DNA from: Tetraselmis striata
Lineage: Eukaryota; Chlorophyta; Chlorodendrophyceae; Chlorodendrales; Chlorodendraceae
Direction: 5' to 3'
Assembly: GCA_006384855.1 (NCBI GenBank)
Contig: VCJN01001290.1
Span: 1 to 64,000 of the forward strand
DNA length: 64,000 bases
In this document: one piece after another, positions 43,001-55,200 of the stretch
Position numbering within the stretch: position 1 is the first letter of the stretch
Layout of the letters: every line of letters begins with the position of its first letter
Translations under genes and position numbers: made by a program
The notes under the pieces: generated by a model
What the model was told of the DNA's origin: nothing
Databases searched by the model: none
What the model saw: only the letters and a program-made list of their open reading frames with translations

Positions 43001-43760
43001 CTGTCGTAGCAGCAGGCAGCACTACTAGTAGAGCGCAACAATTCCGCATATATTTCGTAATATTCACATGACTCTCGTGGACTATGAGACACGCGAAACA
43101 TGCGCAGCAATATACAGAACAACTCGGTGCTCATCATGATCTTTTTGGCGCTCACCGGTGGACGCCTGGCGGACGGCGGGCCGCGATATTCGGGGTAGCG
43201 AATACAGGTACCCGTACCCGTACTACTGTATACAGTACTGTATTGCCACTTGCTTTCCGCCTGGCGGTGCTGTACCCGTACTGTACTCAGAGTCGCCGGA
43301 ACTTGTCAGGGGCGCGCCTCCACTTCGCTGTCAGCAGCAACGCCGCAGACACGGCCCCCCCCACCCAACCCCACCCCAGCTCCCCCCGTACTTCGGAATT
43401 ACCTGCCACTCTAGCCCTATCACTGCCGCACACAGCCCTTCGTTTCCAGCGTCTGACGTCTATTGCTCAACCCTTCGCTCTGGGGGCGGCTGAGCCGGCC
43501 TCGCGCGAGGGGCGCACGCCGACGGCAGCGCGTCGACGTCGTCCAACCGCGTATCAGCGCTCCGACGCGACCGCCGCGGCACGGTCACGCCCAGCGAGCA
43601 GGAGGGTGGCGAGGCACCCCCCATGGTGAGAACCCTAACTCGGACAGACGGCTGCTGTGAGAGACAGGCCTCCAAGACCCCCGCGCGGCCGTGTTACTCG
43701 GGCGTGCGGGCGACCCTGACAAAATAAACCAAACAAGCAAGGGAATACTTAGTCTCCGAC
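43001..43760. promoter_or_regulatory. Upstream region of the TBC-domain gene
   Basis: It has a GTAC/TAC-rich patch (43200-43290), then GC-rich DNA to the proposed start. No specific promoter motif. Confidence 0.3.
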
Positions 43761-46700
43761 ATGAACCTACCTAAATGCATTTTCATCGCCCCTAACCCAA
43801 CACACCTTCCACTCCGGGTCGGAATTCTCCGAATTCTCGCCATCCCTCGCCTGCAGGCTGCCCAGGTGCACAGCGCCTCAGGGGCGTGCCACCCCTCCCT
43901 CTCCACGGAGGGCTCCGGCTGGACGGACGACGGCTGCTGGGAGGAGGATGCCGCCACCTCCACCGCGAGCAGCTGCTGCGGGCCAGGCAAGAGCCAGGCG
44001 CCGCTGCCGCGCGGCGAGCAGGCTGAGGCGGAGGGCGCTCAGGGCGTATTTGACGACTTTGACGAGCTACAGATGCCGGGGGACACAGAGGTGCCTCCCC
44101 CCTCTCCTTTCCCTATCGGAGGAGACACATGCCTGCCAGCAAGTCTCACCCACCTTCACTGGGTCCGCGGGGCTCAAAAGTACTGAATTGTATTGCGCAT
44201 TGTAGTATCATATTCCGCTATATAATCCTGTTGTCTTCTGATAGATTTCCAGGTAAATATAGGTCTCCATCCTTTGAAGGGATTATAACTAGCAGTTAAG
44301 ACTACAGAAATAGGGGTGACTTAAAGCTACGAGTACATCATGAACCCAAGGCGTGGTTACGGTACACTTCGCTGACGGAAAGATAATGCACCCCTCCTTA
44401 CCCCCCCCCTCCCCCCCCCCCCCCCGGGGGACACATGCTCGTCGTTGACTAGAATCTATCTTGGCATTTCACCGGGTCCTCGGGCTGCAGACGGGATGAA
44501 TTGTTTCGCAGATTCTGTGATACATTCTTGTCATTTTCTGATATATTCCAGGTAAATGCATTCTTTCCTCCTCTGCCAGGGGTCGGAAAATACGACTACA
44601 CAGCCAACCCAAACTGTGGTTGCGGGGTTACACTGTGCTGACGGAGAGCTGACCCCCCCTACCCCCCTCATGCTGCTGGTAGGTCATCTACGTACGGGAG
44701 GGCGTGTCGGTGTGGCCCACCCGGCGCGACCACATCGACGGTCGCTTGACGCTGATCAAGCAGCACAGCGTCATGTTCCTCGCGTGGCTCCCCTACACAC
44801 ACGGCACCCTCAACCAGGACGGCACCTTCAGCGCCACGCCGCAGCCCAGCTCCAGCGCCCGGCCCAGCGCGCCGCACTCGGGTACATCCAGCCCCCCCCC
44901 CCTTTTATATCGGCTCCACAGGGAAAGAGGGGAGGGGGGGGGGAGGCTTGATTGAGGTTGACCCCACGTGTGTGGCGCCGGGCAGACCGTACGATGTACG
45001 CGGTGCACCCCATCCCACTGTCGGAGATCAAGGCCATCCGCAAGACGGTGCCCACCATCGGCTGGCACTACATCTGCGTTGTGCTCGTCAACGGGCTCAC
45101 GCTGCCGCCGCTGTACTTCAACAACGGCGGCGTCCGCGCTTTCCTCGCCGCCCTCAAGCAGGTCAGCATCCCCCCCCCCCCCCCCCCCTTTCCCCCTTTT
45201 CAAGGACAGACTGCCCAGTGCTCGTCGTTCGCCATGCGAAGGGGGCTATGATGTCACGCCGGTGAGCTGCGGCTGAGACCACCCCGTACCAACCGTACCC
45301 CCCCGCAGCACGCCTACCTGATGAAGAGCCTGAGCGACCCCACCACCTACCTCGTCAACGACACGGTGGACCCCCTGCAGCGCAGCCTCACCAGCCTTGA
45401 GCTCGCCGACGTGCTGATTGGCGCCCCGCCGCCGGGTGCCTCCGCCACTTGGGCGCCCTCGCACGGTGCTCCTCCTCCCCCATTTACCATGACCCCCTGT
45501 ATGGCCGTGTTCGCACCAGGCAGAGGCAGGGCACACATTGGTCGGACCTGCCTTGCAGGGGCCTATATCTCACGTGCCAAGGACGGGCTCCCTACCTGCC
45601 CATCTGCACATCGCCATGCTCTCTCGGCCACCCTCCCCCTCCGCATTTATGCGTGTTATCTGCACACTGTGTCTATGTGTGGGTGTGGGTGGGTGGGTGG
45701 GTGCATGTGAAAGTACGACTGAATACACATTACCGGGCAACAGGATTTAGTTGGGTCCGCGGCTTGCAACAGTGTGGACTGTTTTGCACCACCGATCTGG
45801 AGATTCCGCACCATCTATGCCCGCTGTACGTTCTGATGGGTTTCCAGATGATAACTGCGGTTTTCCCTTATCCTTGCAAGGGGGTGAGAACAGGTAGCAC
45901 ATGTTGCGAACCCGGAACATGGTTTCTGGGCACAGGCATGTATGTATGTATGTATGTATGTATGTATGTATTTGTAGTCTTTCAGGGGACATACCCAATG
46001 CCATGGGGTGACGCCCCTCGGCCACCCCATGCAGAGCTGCATTCAAAGGCTGACGGATCCATGTTTTGTATCTGTCGGTAAACCAAGGTTCCTCTACCGC
46101 CCTGACACCTCCCGGCACCTCCCGCTGCAGGCGATGTCGCTGCGTCGTGGTGCATCGGCGACGGCGGCGGCCTGCACCCGGGGCAGTACGGCAGCGGCTC
46201 GCTGTCCACGATGTCGATGCACATCATCGAGCAGTTTTCGCGCGTGGCCCGCATCGCGCGCGACACCACCTCCTCCCTCTTGGAGGGCGAGGCCGGCCCC
46301 GGCGCGGGCCATCCGTGGCTGCCGCTGGCGGAGCCGCTGCAGGAGCCGCCGTGGAGGAAGGCGTGCGACCAGCCGGGGAGTGTGGCCGGGGCCGGCGCTT
46401 GCGGAAGGTACGGCCCCCTTTGCCCCTGCTGCCGTCCCATTCGCTCCATGCACGGCCTTGCCTTCCAGGGAGTTGCATATACGGTATGAGGAATCCGCGT
46501 ATGAGGAATCGACCATCTTTCGGTTTGGCACCCGAGGTGACGGCGTATCCCTGTGTTACTGTCGACGTCCAGCTTTGGGTAGAGATTCTGCCCCAGGTGG
46601 CCAGTGCCCCCCCCCCCCCCCCCCCCCCCCTTCCCCTTTTGCCCCTCCCAAAGTGCCCCATATAGTCCAGTGCACAACCCAGCAATGAACCCCCCCTCCC

Positions 46701-49700
46701 TTGCCCTGCAGGGCATGGAGTCTTAGGGGCAGTCGGCCTCGGGCATTGGGATTAGGGTAGTAGCGTTGTGCGAGTGGGGCATTAAGGATTGAGATAAGTT
46801 GGCTTGGCACCTTCGATGGCGTATCCCTGTGTTGCCCTGTATAGGTTCCGGAAGTAGTGTAGGTAGGGTTTCCGCCCTGGGCGATCAATCCCTCCGCGTG
46901 CATATCCTCCTCTCTTCCCTCCTTCCTCCGCGTACGACGCCCGGTTGCTGAGCCGTTGGCCGGTGCTCGGGTTGTGCAGGCCTGCCGCTGAGCTGGCGGG
47001 CGAGGAGGCGTCCACCAGCGTCGGCGTGTTTGAGCTGCTGGACAACTACGTGGACCTGGCCGCGGCGTCGCGCCAGCGCGTGCGCCCCCCGCCGCTGGGC
47101 CTGGAGGAGTGGGGCGCGTTTCTGGACTCGGAGGGCCGCCTGGTGAACGAGGCCGGCTTCCGGCAGCGCGTCTTTTACAGCGGTGCGGTGCCCTCGGAAT
47201 CCCCACGTGCATCACGGCTTAGGGCTGTGAATGCTGCCCTACCAACCCTGATAGTGATCCTTGACATTCAAGCGGGACACTGTCCACTTTGGCACTCCCA
47301 GTAATCCGTTCCACCCTTACATGATCAGAGCCCAGAGCTGAATTCCCATGTCGCTCGTTTGAATTCCGATTGAGTACCAATTCCATTTTGTGTTTCAACT
47401 GGAATTCCATTAAATGATGAAATTCAATGGAATATTCAGTTGGATTCTAGCATATTTCTGGGACTGGCCGATGCCATGCCGCCATGTCTCCCCCATCGTT
47501 GCTGCTGCAGGCCTGTCGCCCTCGCTGCGCAAGGAGGGCTGGAAGTTCCTGCTGGGCCTGTACCCCGCCAGCAGCACAGCGGCGGAGCGGAGAGGGCTGG
47601 CGGCGGCGCGCGCGGCGGAGTACGAGACGCTCAAGGCCCAGTGGTCCACCATCACCCCCAAGCAGGTGTAGACCAGCGGGCGTGTGACCCTGTACCCCGC
47701 ATGGCCTGCCAAATGGTGGCCCCCATGAAGGGCAAATTAGGGTTAGTTTTACATTAGGGTTCAATGTACTAGTTCTGCGTTTCTGTGTGGGTTTAGGGTG
47801 TTAACATGTCGTGTTAGGTGTACACTTTGCCATCAGGGGGTTTTAACGTGTCGCTTTAGGTTTGTTCTTGTCATTAGGGTCTAGGGTTTTCACGTTTGGC
47901 ATTAGGTTAATATTTGCCATTAGGCTCTATGTTTGCACAATCTGTGCCTGTGCACCTGTGACAATATCTACGGTTTATAATAGGTTTTGGCGATGTTATG
48001 ATCATGCCCTCCTAGACGGGGAAGGCCGGTGTGCAGGGTTTTGGCAGGGTTACATGCTGCCTCCTGACCCCCCTCCTCGCATGCATGCGGCAGGCGGCCC
48101 GCTTCTCGAAGTGGCGCGAGCGGCAGACGCGCGTGGAGAAGGACGTGCACCGCACGGACCGCAGCCACCCCTTCTTTGCGGACGACAGCTGCCCAGAGAC
48201 GGCGGCCCACCTGGCCCAGCTGCGCGCCATCCTGCTCACCTACGCCATGTACAACTTCGACCTGGGCTACTGCCAGGGCATGAGCGACCTCGCGGCGCCC
48301 ATCCTGGCGGTCGTGCAGAGCGAGGCGGACGCCTTCTGGTGCTTTGCCGCGCTGATGGAGCGCATGCAGAGCAACTTCCACACGGTGAGACCGCATGCAA
48401 CCTGAAACTGACCACCAGCGTTCCGACTTGCGGCTCTCTGCTGCCAAAGCTGAGTTGCGCCAAGCGCCCGTCAGTGGCTGCGCACGGTGGCAGACTGTCC
48501 GTTGACTGCTGGCCAATGCCTCTTCGATCCCCCCCCCCCCTTTCCGTCGGATGAGACCGCCATCACACCCCCAGCTGGGAAGGTCGCGGGGGTCTTGGGG
48601 TGGGGGTCTCCCTCCCCACCGGCAACCGCCTGCATTTGCAAAAGTAGCAAAGATGAGGTGTCCGCGTTGCTGCGCCGGCGCCCGTAGACGTCTCGTGCGG
48701 AATGAGGACCTGTTTTGCCAGCATCCAGAGGACAAAATGATATGCATGAGACCATGTCGCCGCAGTGTAGCGTGTTTTCATGTACGTTGTTGCGTCGGCG
48801 CCCGATGCGGGGACTTGCCTCCAGGCTTCTTGTTTCCTCAGCAGCTTCAAGTGCCACTTCGACCCCCCCTCCCCTCCCTCAACTATCACGTATGTGTACT
48901 CCATACATGCGTACCGCCAGCGTCGTTTTCCGATTATACTTTGAAGCGGAATCCGAAAAATGTCAGTCGTCGTTTTCTTTATCGGCATTTAATTTCTACA
49001 CAAAAGTTTAAACAAAACCGGGGCGGCTTGCTGTAACAATTGAGGCGACATTCGTCTCAAAAGCACAGCGCCTGCCACACGGCAGCATTGTATTGCGCAT
49101 ATACTCGTTGTCTCAGGTACACGTCATACCAGTACTCGTACACATCGTACTAGTGCCAACCCGTAGTATATCGTACTCGTAATTGCTGCATTCCTGTCCA
49201 TCACCGGTGCAATACCTCGCAGTAGAACAACAGCAACGCCTCTCCTCGGCGTAGTCGCGAGGACCCGTCCTTACCGGGTATCGCCTAAGTGTCATACCAG
49301 GGGCTCAGGACAACAATTCCGAGTCGTTACCCATGTTACTTTCTGATCTTAATCGATTCTTAGTATACAACGTTTTATGTCAGTGAACCGGTATCGCGAC
49401 ACCACGCTACTCGTACGCATCGTGCTAGTACTAACCCGTACTATGCCGTACTTGTAATTGCTGTATTCCTGTCCATCACCGGTAGCAACACCTCTCCTCG
49501 GCGCAGTCGCGAGGGTCCGTCCTTACGGGGTGAAGCCCGAGTGTCATACCAGGGGCTCAGGACAAGAATTTCCGAACCGTTACCCACGTTACTTTCTGAT
49601 TTTATTCGGTTCTTAGTATAAAGCGGTTTATGTCAGTGAACTCGTATCCCGACACCATGCTACCAACTTGCTCGCAAGGGTACCGTCGCGGACTATGGAT

Positions 49701-50331
49701 AACCTCAGAGGCGCAGGCTAAAAGTTTCCTGGCGTCTGGTGCACATTTGGCTTATGCAACCTCTCATCTTACAATCTCGAGATCTTGTAGTGCACGCCTC
49801 GCTGGTATAGCAGCACTGATGACCGATGGCTTCCGGCGCCCCCCCCCCCCCCCCCCCCCCACACACCCCCCACCCCCCGTTCCCCCTCACGGCGGCGTGC
49901 AGGACCAGACGGGCATGCACACGCAGCTGCTGGCGCTTCGCCAGCTGGTGGAGCTGCTGGACCCACAGCTGCACGCGTTCCTGGCCTCCAAGGACTGCCT
50001 CAACTACTTTTTCTGCTTCCGCTGGGTGCTCATCCAGTTCAAGCGCGAGTTTGACTTCGAGGGCGTGCTGCGCCTGTGGGAGGCGCTCTGGACGCGCCAC
50101 CTCAGCGAGCACTTCCACCTCTTCATGGCCGTCGCGGTGCTGGAGCAGCACCGGCGCGCCATCATGGCGGACGGCATGGACTTCGACGGGCTGCTCAAGC
50201 TGTGCATCGACCTGTCGGGTCGCATCGACCTCGACGCGCTGCTGCGCGACGCCGAGGCGCTGTGCATGTACGCGGGCGACGCCGGCCGGGAGTGCCTGCA
50301 GCCCCTCGCCGCCGGCCCCACGCCCGCCTGA
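43761..50331 (+). CDS. Rab GTPase-activating protein, TBC1D15/GYP7-like
   Basis: Nine plus exons join in phase: 43761-44090, 44683-44881, 44986-45161, 45309-45435, 46131-46407, 46980-47182, 47511-47665, 48094-48384, 49903-50331 (728 residues; the first exon start is least certain). The N-terminal lipid/partner-binding region shows VIYVREGVSVWPT, MYAVHPIPLSEIKAIRKTVP, LPPLYFNNGGVRAFLAALKQ, DPLQRSLTSLELADV. The TBC domain has PLGLEEWGAFLDSEGRLVN, LRKEGWKFLLGLYP, the arginine finger VEKDVHRTDR, the glutamine finger FDLGYCQGMSDL, FWCFAALMERM, CLNYFFCFRWVLIQFKREF and LWTRHLSEHFHLF. It should speed GTP hydrolysis by a Rab7-type GTPase on endomembranes. All six poly-C runs in its introns are on the sense strand. 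Confidence 0.93.
44401..44425 (+). repeat. Poly-C run in TBC intron 1
   Basis: C9, T, C15. Other sense C runs in this gene lie at 44892-44902, 45170-45188, 46607-46630, 48529-48540 and 49839-49860. Confidence 0.85.
45936..45972. repeat. (ATGT)n microsatellite in a TBC intron
   Basis: About eight TATG units. A GGGTGGGT-type simple repeat lies nearby at 45680-45705. Confidence 0.9.
47735..47920 (+). repeat. Degenerate TTAGGG-like repeats in TBC intron 7
   Basis: Repeated CATTAGGGTT, GGGTTTAGGG, GTGTTAGG and CATTAGGGTCTAGGG motifs at irregular spacing, all in one orientation. Confidence 0.5.
49128..49665. repeat. Tandem duplication (~286-bp unit) in TBC intron 8
   Basis: 49128-49412 and 49413-49665 share CTGTCCATCACCGGT, GTCATACCAGGGGCTCAGGA, CGTTACCCA and TTTATGTCAGTGAAC, with scattered substitutions and one deletion. 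Confidence 0.85.
49839..49860 (+). repeat. Poly-C run upstream of the last TBC exon
   Basis: C22, then C-rich sequence up to the acceptor GTGCAG at 49902; acts as an extreme polypyrimidine tract. Confidence 0.85.
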
Positions 50332-52252
50332 GCGCCGTTGACCGGAAGCGTGTCGCTCTCGAGGGCTAGGGTTCCCCTAACACTTAAATCCACCCCTCGC
50401 GCCCCACGGCGCCCGTCTCAAGCACGCATCCAGCTCCCTCCATCTCCCTGTACCACCGGGTGGAGGCTCTCGGGTACAGCGGATACAGGGCTTAGGTTCT
50501 AGGGTCTAGTCCCCTTCTCCCCCCCCCCCCCCCCTATCCTGCCTCTCAGGCACCACTGACGGAAGGCGTCATGGATGAGGTCCGGCATGCCATGCACGCA
50601 GCGCAACGCCCCGGCAGGCGGGCGACTGGCTGCGTTACTACATATATATTGTGCCCATAACGTTTTGTAATACGACCCCCCTGATATGTGACCTGCGCCC
50701 TGCAGCCCAGGCCATGCTGCGCCCTCGAGCCACGCCATTGCTACTACTGGCATGTGTATGTTTGTCTAAATCTATTTACTGGTATATAGGGTTTTAGCTG
50801 CTTGCCCAGCTGGGATGCGGTGATCCCCTCTTGAGTACCTGCAGCTCCATGTAACGTTCCTTTCTTCCTCTATATAGTACGGGCGCACGTTTAAGAACCC
50901 TTATAAGAAGCGCCAGATGCTTCAAAGGACACGTCAGAACGAGGGCTTGTGTGCAACCTACAGGCACAGGCGTTATAGTTTCGTCCAATAGTGACCCCTC
51001 GCAGGCGGGGCAGGTTCGTATCGGCAGTCTTCTTATTACCGTGTCTACACCCGACACCGACTATAAGAGCACATGTGTTCGGGTTGCTAGCGAATTGTTT
51101 TAAGCAAGACCTGTGCAGAGGCCGCCGGGGGAAGGGGGCGGGGATTACTCAGAAGTTGCAGGGATACGTTACTGTGGATACTGGCGCGTCCGTCCCATGA
51201 CGCTGGCTTTTGAGCGCTATATTGGCGGCTCACAGAGCGCAGCGCTCTCTCGGCCACGCGGGCATAGCCACTGTCAATAGTCGTTACCTCGAGCGTCTTC
51301 ACCCGCCGCGCGATGCCGCATTTCGTATCGGCCGAAGGACGCACCCGGCGCTGGCTGGCTGCCGACTTACCGACTCCAGTACATCGCATCAGTGCTGCCG
51401 GGCGCTGGGTGCCTATAGGGCAGCGCGTGCTCTTACAATTGTTCCTATAAGCGGGGTCCCCGCAGTAAATGGCAAAGGGGCACTGCGCGTTATCATTTTT
51501 CTGATGTTCTTATAGTCGGTTCGCCACCCGTGTATATGTATCACCTATAGTACTCGCTGCGACGCAGCCGAGGGAGATGATGCGGGTTTAGAACCCGGCC
51601 TATGTCCGCTCAGCAGCATTTCTATCTCACAAATGCAACATGGCGACCTCTTTCGTCGGGGACGTACATGTCGCTCACATACCATTCAATTAAATACGGT
51701 TCATCACGGGGCCAACAGAATCATTGTTTGTACACTTTTGCATCGGAATATTTGGTGCAGTTGTGCTGTATTCTGGGGTATTCCTCCGTTTTATGGTGGG
51801 GGGGAGGGGCTTGCAAAACGTCATGTGTCCGCGGACCTTTTGTGTTTGTACGGTATATTATGATGGCCAACGTTGATGGTGGCAGGTGAAGTACCGTGTG
51901 TTGCTCTAGGGTATCCCAAGCCCTAAAGGCGTGCAGTACCGCGGCTCTGCTGGCCGCCAGCAGGCAGCCAATCACAGCCGTGATGCGGAAGTGGTGCTGC
52001 GGGATCCCAACGAACCCTGAATCAACCACGTGCACGTAGCATGTGCCGATCCATCACATGCGGCATGACGGCGATTCTTCCCATCCGCTATTTATTATGT
52101 GTTTTCTTACATGCGCTGATATGTTCCATTGCGGTGGCGCAGAGTATGTTTATCTAGGTCATCCCAAGCCCTGAACGTTTACATTCATACAGCTAGTCCT
52201 GCCGGATAGTTGGTCCCTCGCGCCATCCAGCAGTCATTGCGGCCAGCGGTGG
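50332..52252. other. Convergent intergenic DNA, no gene found
   Basis: Between the TBC and subtilisin stop codons. It has a C run at about 50520-50534. Frames present have no protein-like character. Confidence 0.5.
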
Positions 52253-55200
52253 TTATGTCTCAGTATTGTTTGTGGAAGGCGGCTGCCCGCAGGCTGCGAG
52301 CCGGGAGTAGAGCAGCAGGTTGGGGGCGCCGCGGCGCATGTGGCTCTCGGCGGGGTCAAAGACGCCGGGGGTGGCGGCGCCCAGGATGGCGGCCTTGACC
52401 TGCGCGGGGCTGGCGGCGGGGAAGCGCGCGAGGTAGACCGCCGCGACGCCCGCCACGTGCGGCACCGCCATGGAGGTCCCCGACGCCAGCGTGTAGGCGT
52501 CCTCTGTCAGCTCCTCGCAGCGCTCTGCCCCGTGGGGCATCCGCAGCGGCATCGGCGGCGACGATCAGCGTGACCGCGCTCGAATAGTCTATGCTAGGGG
52601 GAGTAGGGAAACCAGCTGTATCTATATTCTACATAGTGTCTCGCCCCCCTGAATTGAATGAATGATAACCCATATTCTCGTCATCGACATTGAAGCAGAT
52701 GGGCAGGGCTCTCGTAGTCGATTGCTCTTGGACCAAATCGACCCGCACGTACAGAGGATACGGCCGGCCCCACCTGCCCCGCCGCACGCGCCGAAGATGT
52801 TGGTGCCGGGCGCGAACACGTCGATGCAGGGGCCGTAGTTGCCGTGGCTGTAGATGCCCTCCGTCAGGCGGCTCTCGTCCTCCTGCGTGCCCACCCCTGT
52901 GTCCACCATCTTGCTGGCGCCCACTGTGATGGTCGCCGGCACGGCTGCCGGGGACACGTTGCAGCTGTTGGAGGGGAGGGGTGATTAGTAATATGTAATA
53001 TAGACGAGCAGTATATACATGAGGTAGTTTATCGTCTAAAGGGAGGGGCACACAGGGAGAGTGCGAGGGGGTAGGTAGTAGGGGCTGTAAGAAGTCACGA
53101 GATAAATGAAGTGGTTTCGGAGCATCTGTGACGTCCCGCGCAATTGAGCGTTGCGTATAGATATGCTGCTGATGCGCTACAGGTACAACAGGACATCTCA
53201 AATGAGATCACAGGTACCTGTTGCTGTGCGAAGGCCGTTCATACGTATGCCATGTTAGGGAGTGTCAAGTACTATATGAATTACGTAAACCAGCATGTAC
53301 GAAAGCTACTGCGTGCTCCGGCACATGTACCCAAGTAGCACCTATCCGGTGGACTAAAAATCCATGAATGCCGCCTTTTCGATAATGCGCACATTTTATA
53401 GATCATCAGCCGTAATCACTACGGTACCCCTTTACACGTACACTTTGCCACAAAGTATAATCTATGTTCAGTATGTTCAGGTTATGTTTAGTATGTTGAA
53501 GGTCATTATTGGGTGCGCTAGATACGCGATAAGTACTGCTGCTTGTCTATTATATACCCCGGCGACCGAGTACCCCTCCTTCCCTATTTCTCAGGCATTT
53601 CGCCATCATCCCACCCGGTGAGGGCAGTGCAGCTGCTCATCGTATCAGCGGTAGCTGCGCAGCAGCTCCATATCATTTTACCTGTTGGTGCGGCCGTTGC
53701 CGGAAGCGACGATTACTGAGATGTTGTGCTCGTGCAGGACGCGGTCGATGGCCTCCTCCAGCGAGCGCGACCACACGCCCACAGGCACCCCCAGGGACAG
53801 CGTGACCACCGCCGGCCGCTCCGCATTCTTGACCACCCACTCCAGCTGCGCGCGGAATGTTTTCGTTGAATGGGGGGGGGGGGGGGGGGGGCATATTTCG
53901 TCAGAGGCCCTCATGATAATGCACATCCTTCCGAGTACCAGTATATATTTTTACTGTGATTGGCCGGCCCTGGGCTCATACTAATAGACGGTATGGCGGA
54001 GTATTGCTGGGTTCTCCGCGTAGTAATACACTAGTCCACAAACATTGCTCGTGAGTAGAACTATATAGATGCACGGTAGTAAAACGGAACGACCTTGCAG
54101 CGCGGCGTTGATGGTAATAAACAAATACTGTATTGTTATAACTGCTTGCATGATGTAAATAATTTTAATCGCGAATATGAAACGAATAATGTACGGAAGA
54201 TTCGCATCTTATACCTCTGCGAGCGCGGGGCGATTGCGCAAAATACTGCGTAATATATGCAACGGACGGTTACTGACTAAATGTAGGATGAACATTTCAT
54301 ATTTACCGAGTCGCGGTGCCAGCACTGCTTTCAAAAGGTTTGGAGCGGCTGCCAATTTCTGGTGGGGCGCCAACACATCATCGCTCGAGGTTTGGAATAG
54401 TGTTGTTGTTATTTGAGCACTGCCAAATTCGGGAATAGCAATTATACAGAGACAAGTAGAGCCCGCGGCAGCTTACCCCGGCAATGACGTTGCGTATCTT
54501 GCCGTCCCCCACGCAGTCCAGCACGCGGACGCCCACCACGTTAGCCCCCTTCGCCACGCCCACCGTAAGTCCAGCGACGGTGGAGGCGACGTGCGTCCCG
54601 TGGCCGTTGCAGTCCGAGGCGTCCTCGTCGTCGTCCACAAAGTCGTGCCTGTGTCCCCCGACAAACGTCACCGAATCGTATGAGTATCATCACGATACGG
54701 TCTCGCTACTCTTATGCATCAATAGCACAAGTCGATAACCGGAACGCAGGTGACAGGGCTTTGAAGTAGGGTTAGAGAGGGGCAATGGTGCACTGCCCAA
54801 TACAGCTCCCGCCGTACTCGCACTTGACTGCTTTATAATGTAGAGCTACGCTGTGCCGTCGTACTATGACACGGTGCCCCCCATGAATAAAGTACTGCGA
54901 TGTTTATGTGCTTATGATGTAATCGCTGGTAAGCGGATTATCACTGACAATGCAGGCGACGACTCGCGATTACCACTCGGTAATCGGACTTAAGCGAACC
55001 CCATTTCGACGGGTATTCCATGCTGCTGAAGTGGAGCGGCCGCTCACCCATGCATGGCGCGTTGGGCGGAGGGCTCCACGCCAGCCGCATCCGATCGGCC
55101 TGACGGAGCCTGGCTTGCGGCCTCATCTGCGGCGGCATCATCGTGACCGCTGAACTCGCGGTGGCCGACCATGATGCCGCTGTCGACCACGTAGATGGTG

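Noticed and set aside
44401..49860. Homopolymer runs as pure assembly error
   Set aside because: Exact lengths may be wrong, but the runs recur in consistent intronic positions and orientation in the TBC gene, so their presence is probably real.
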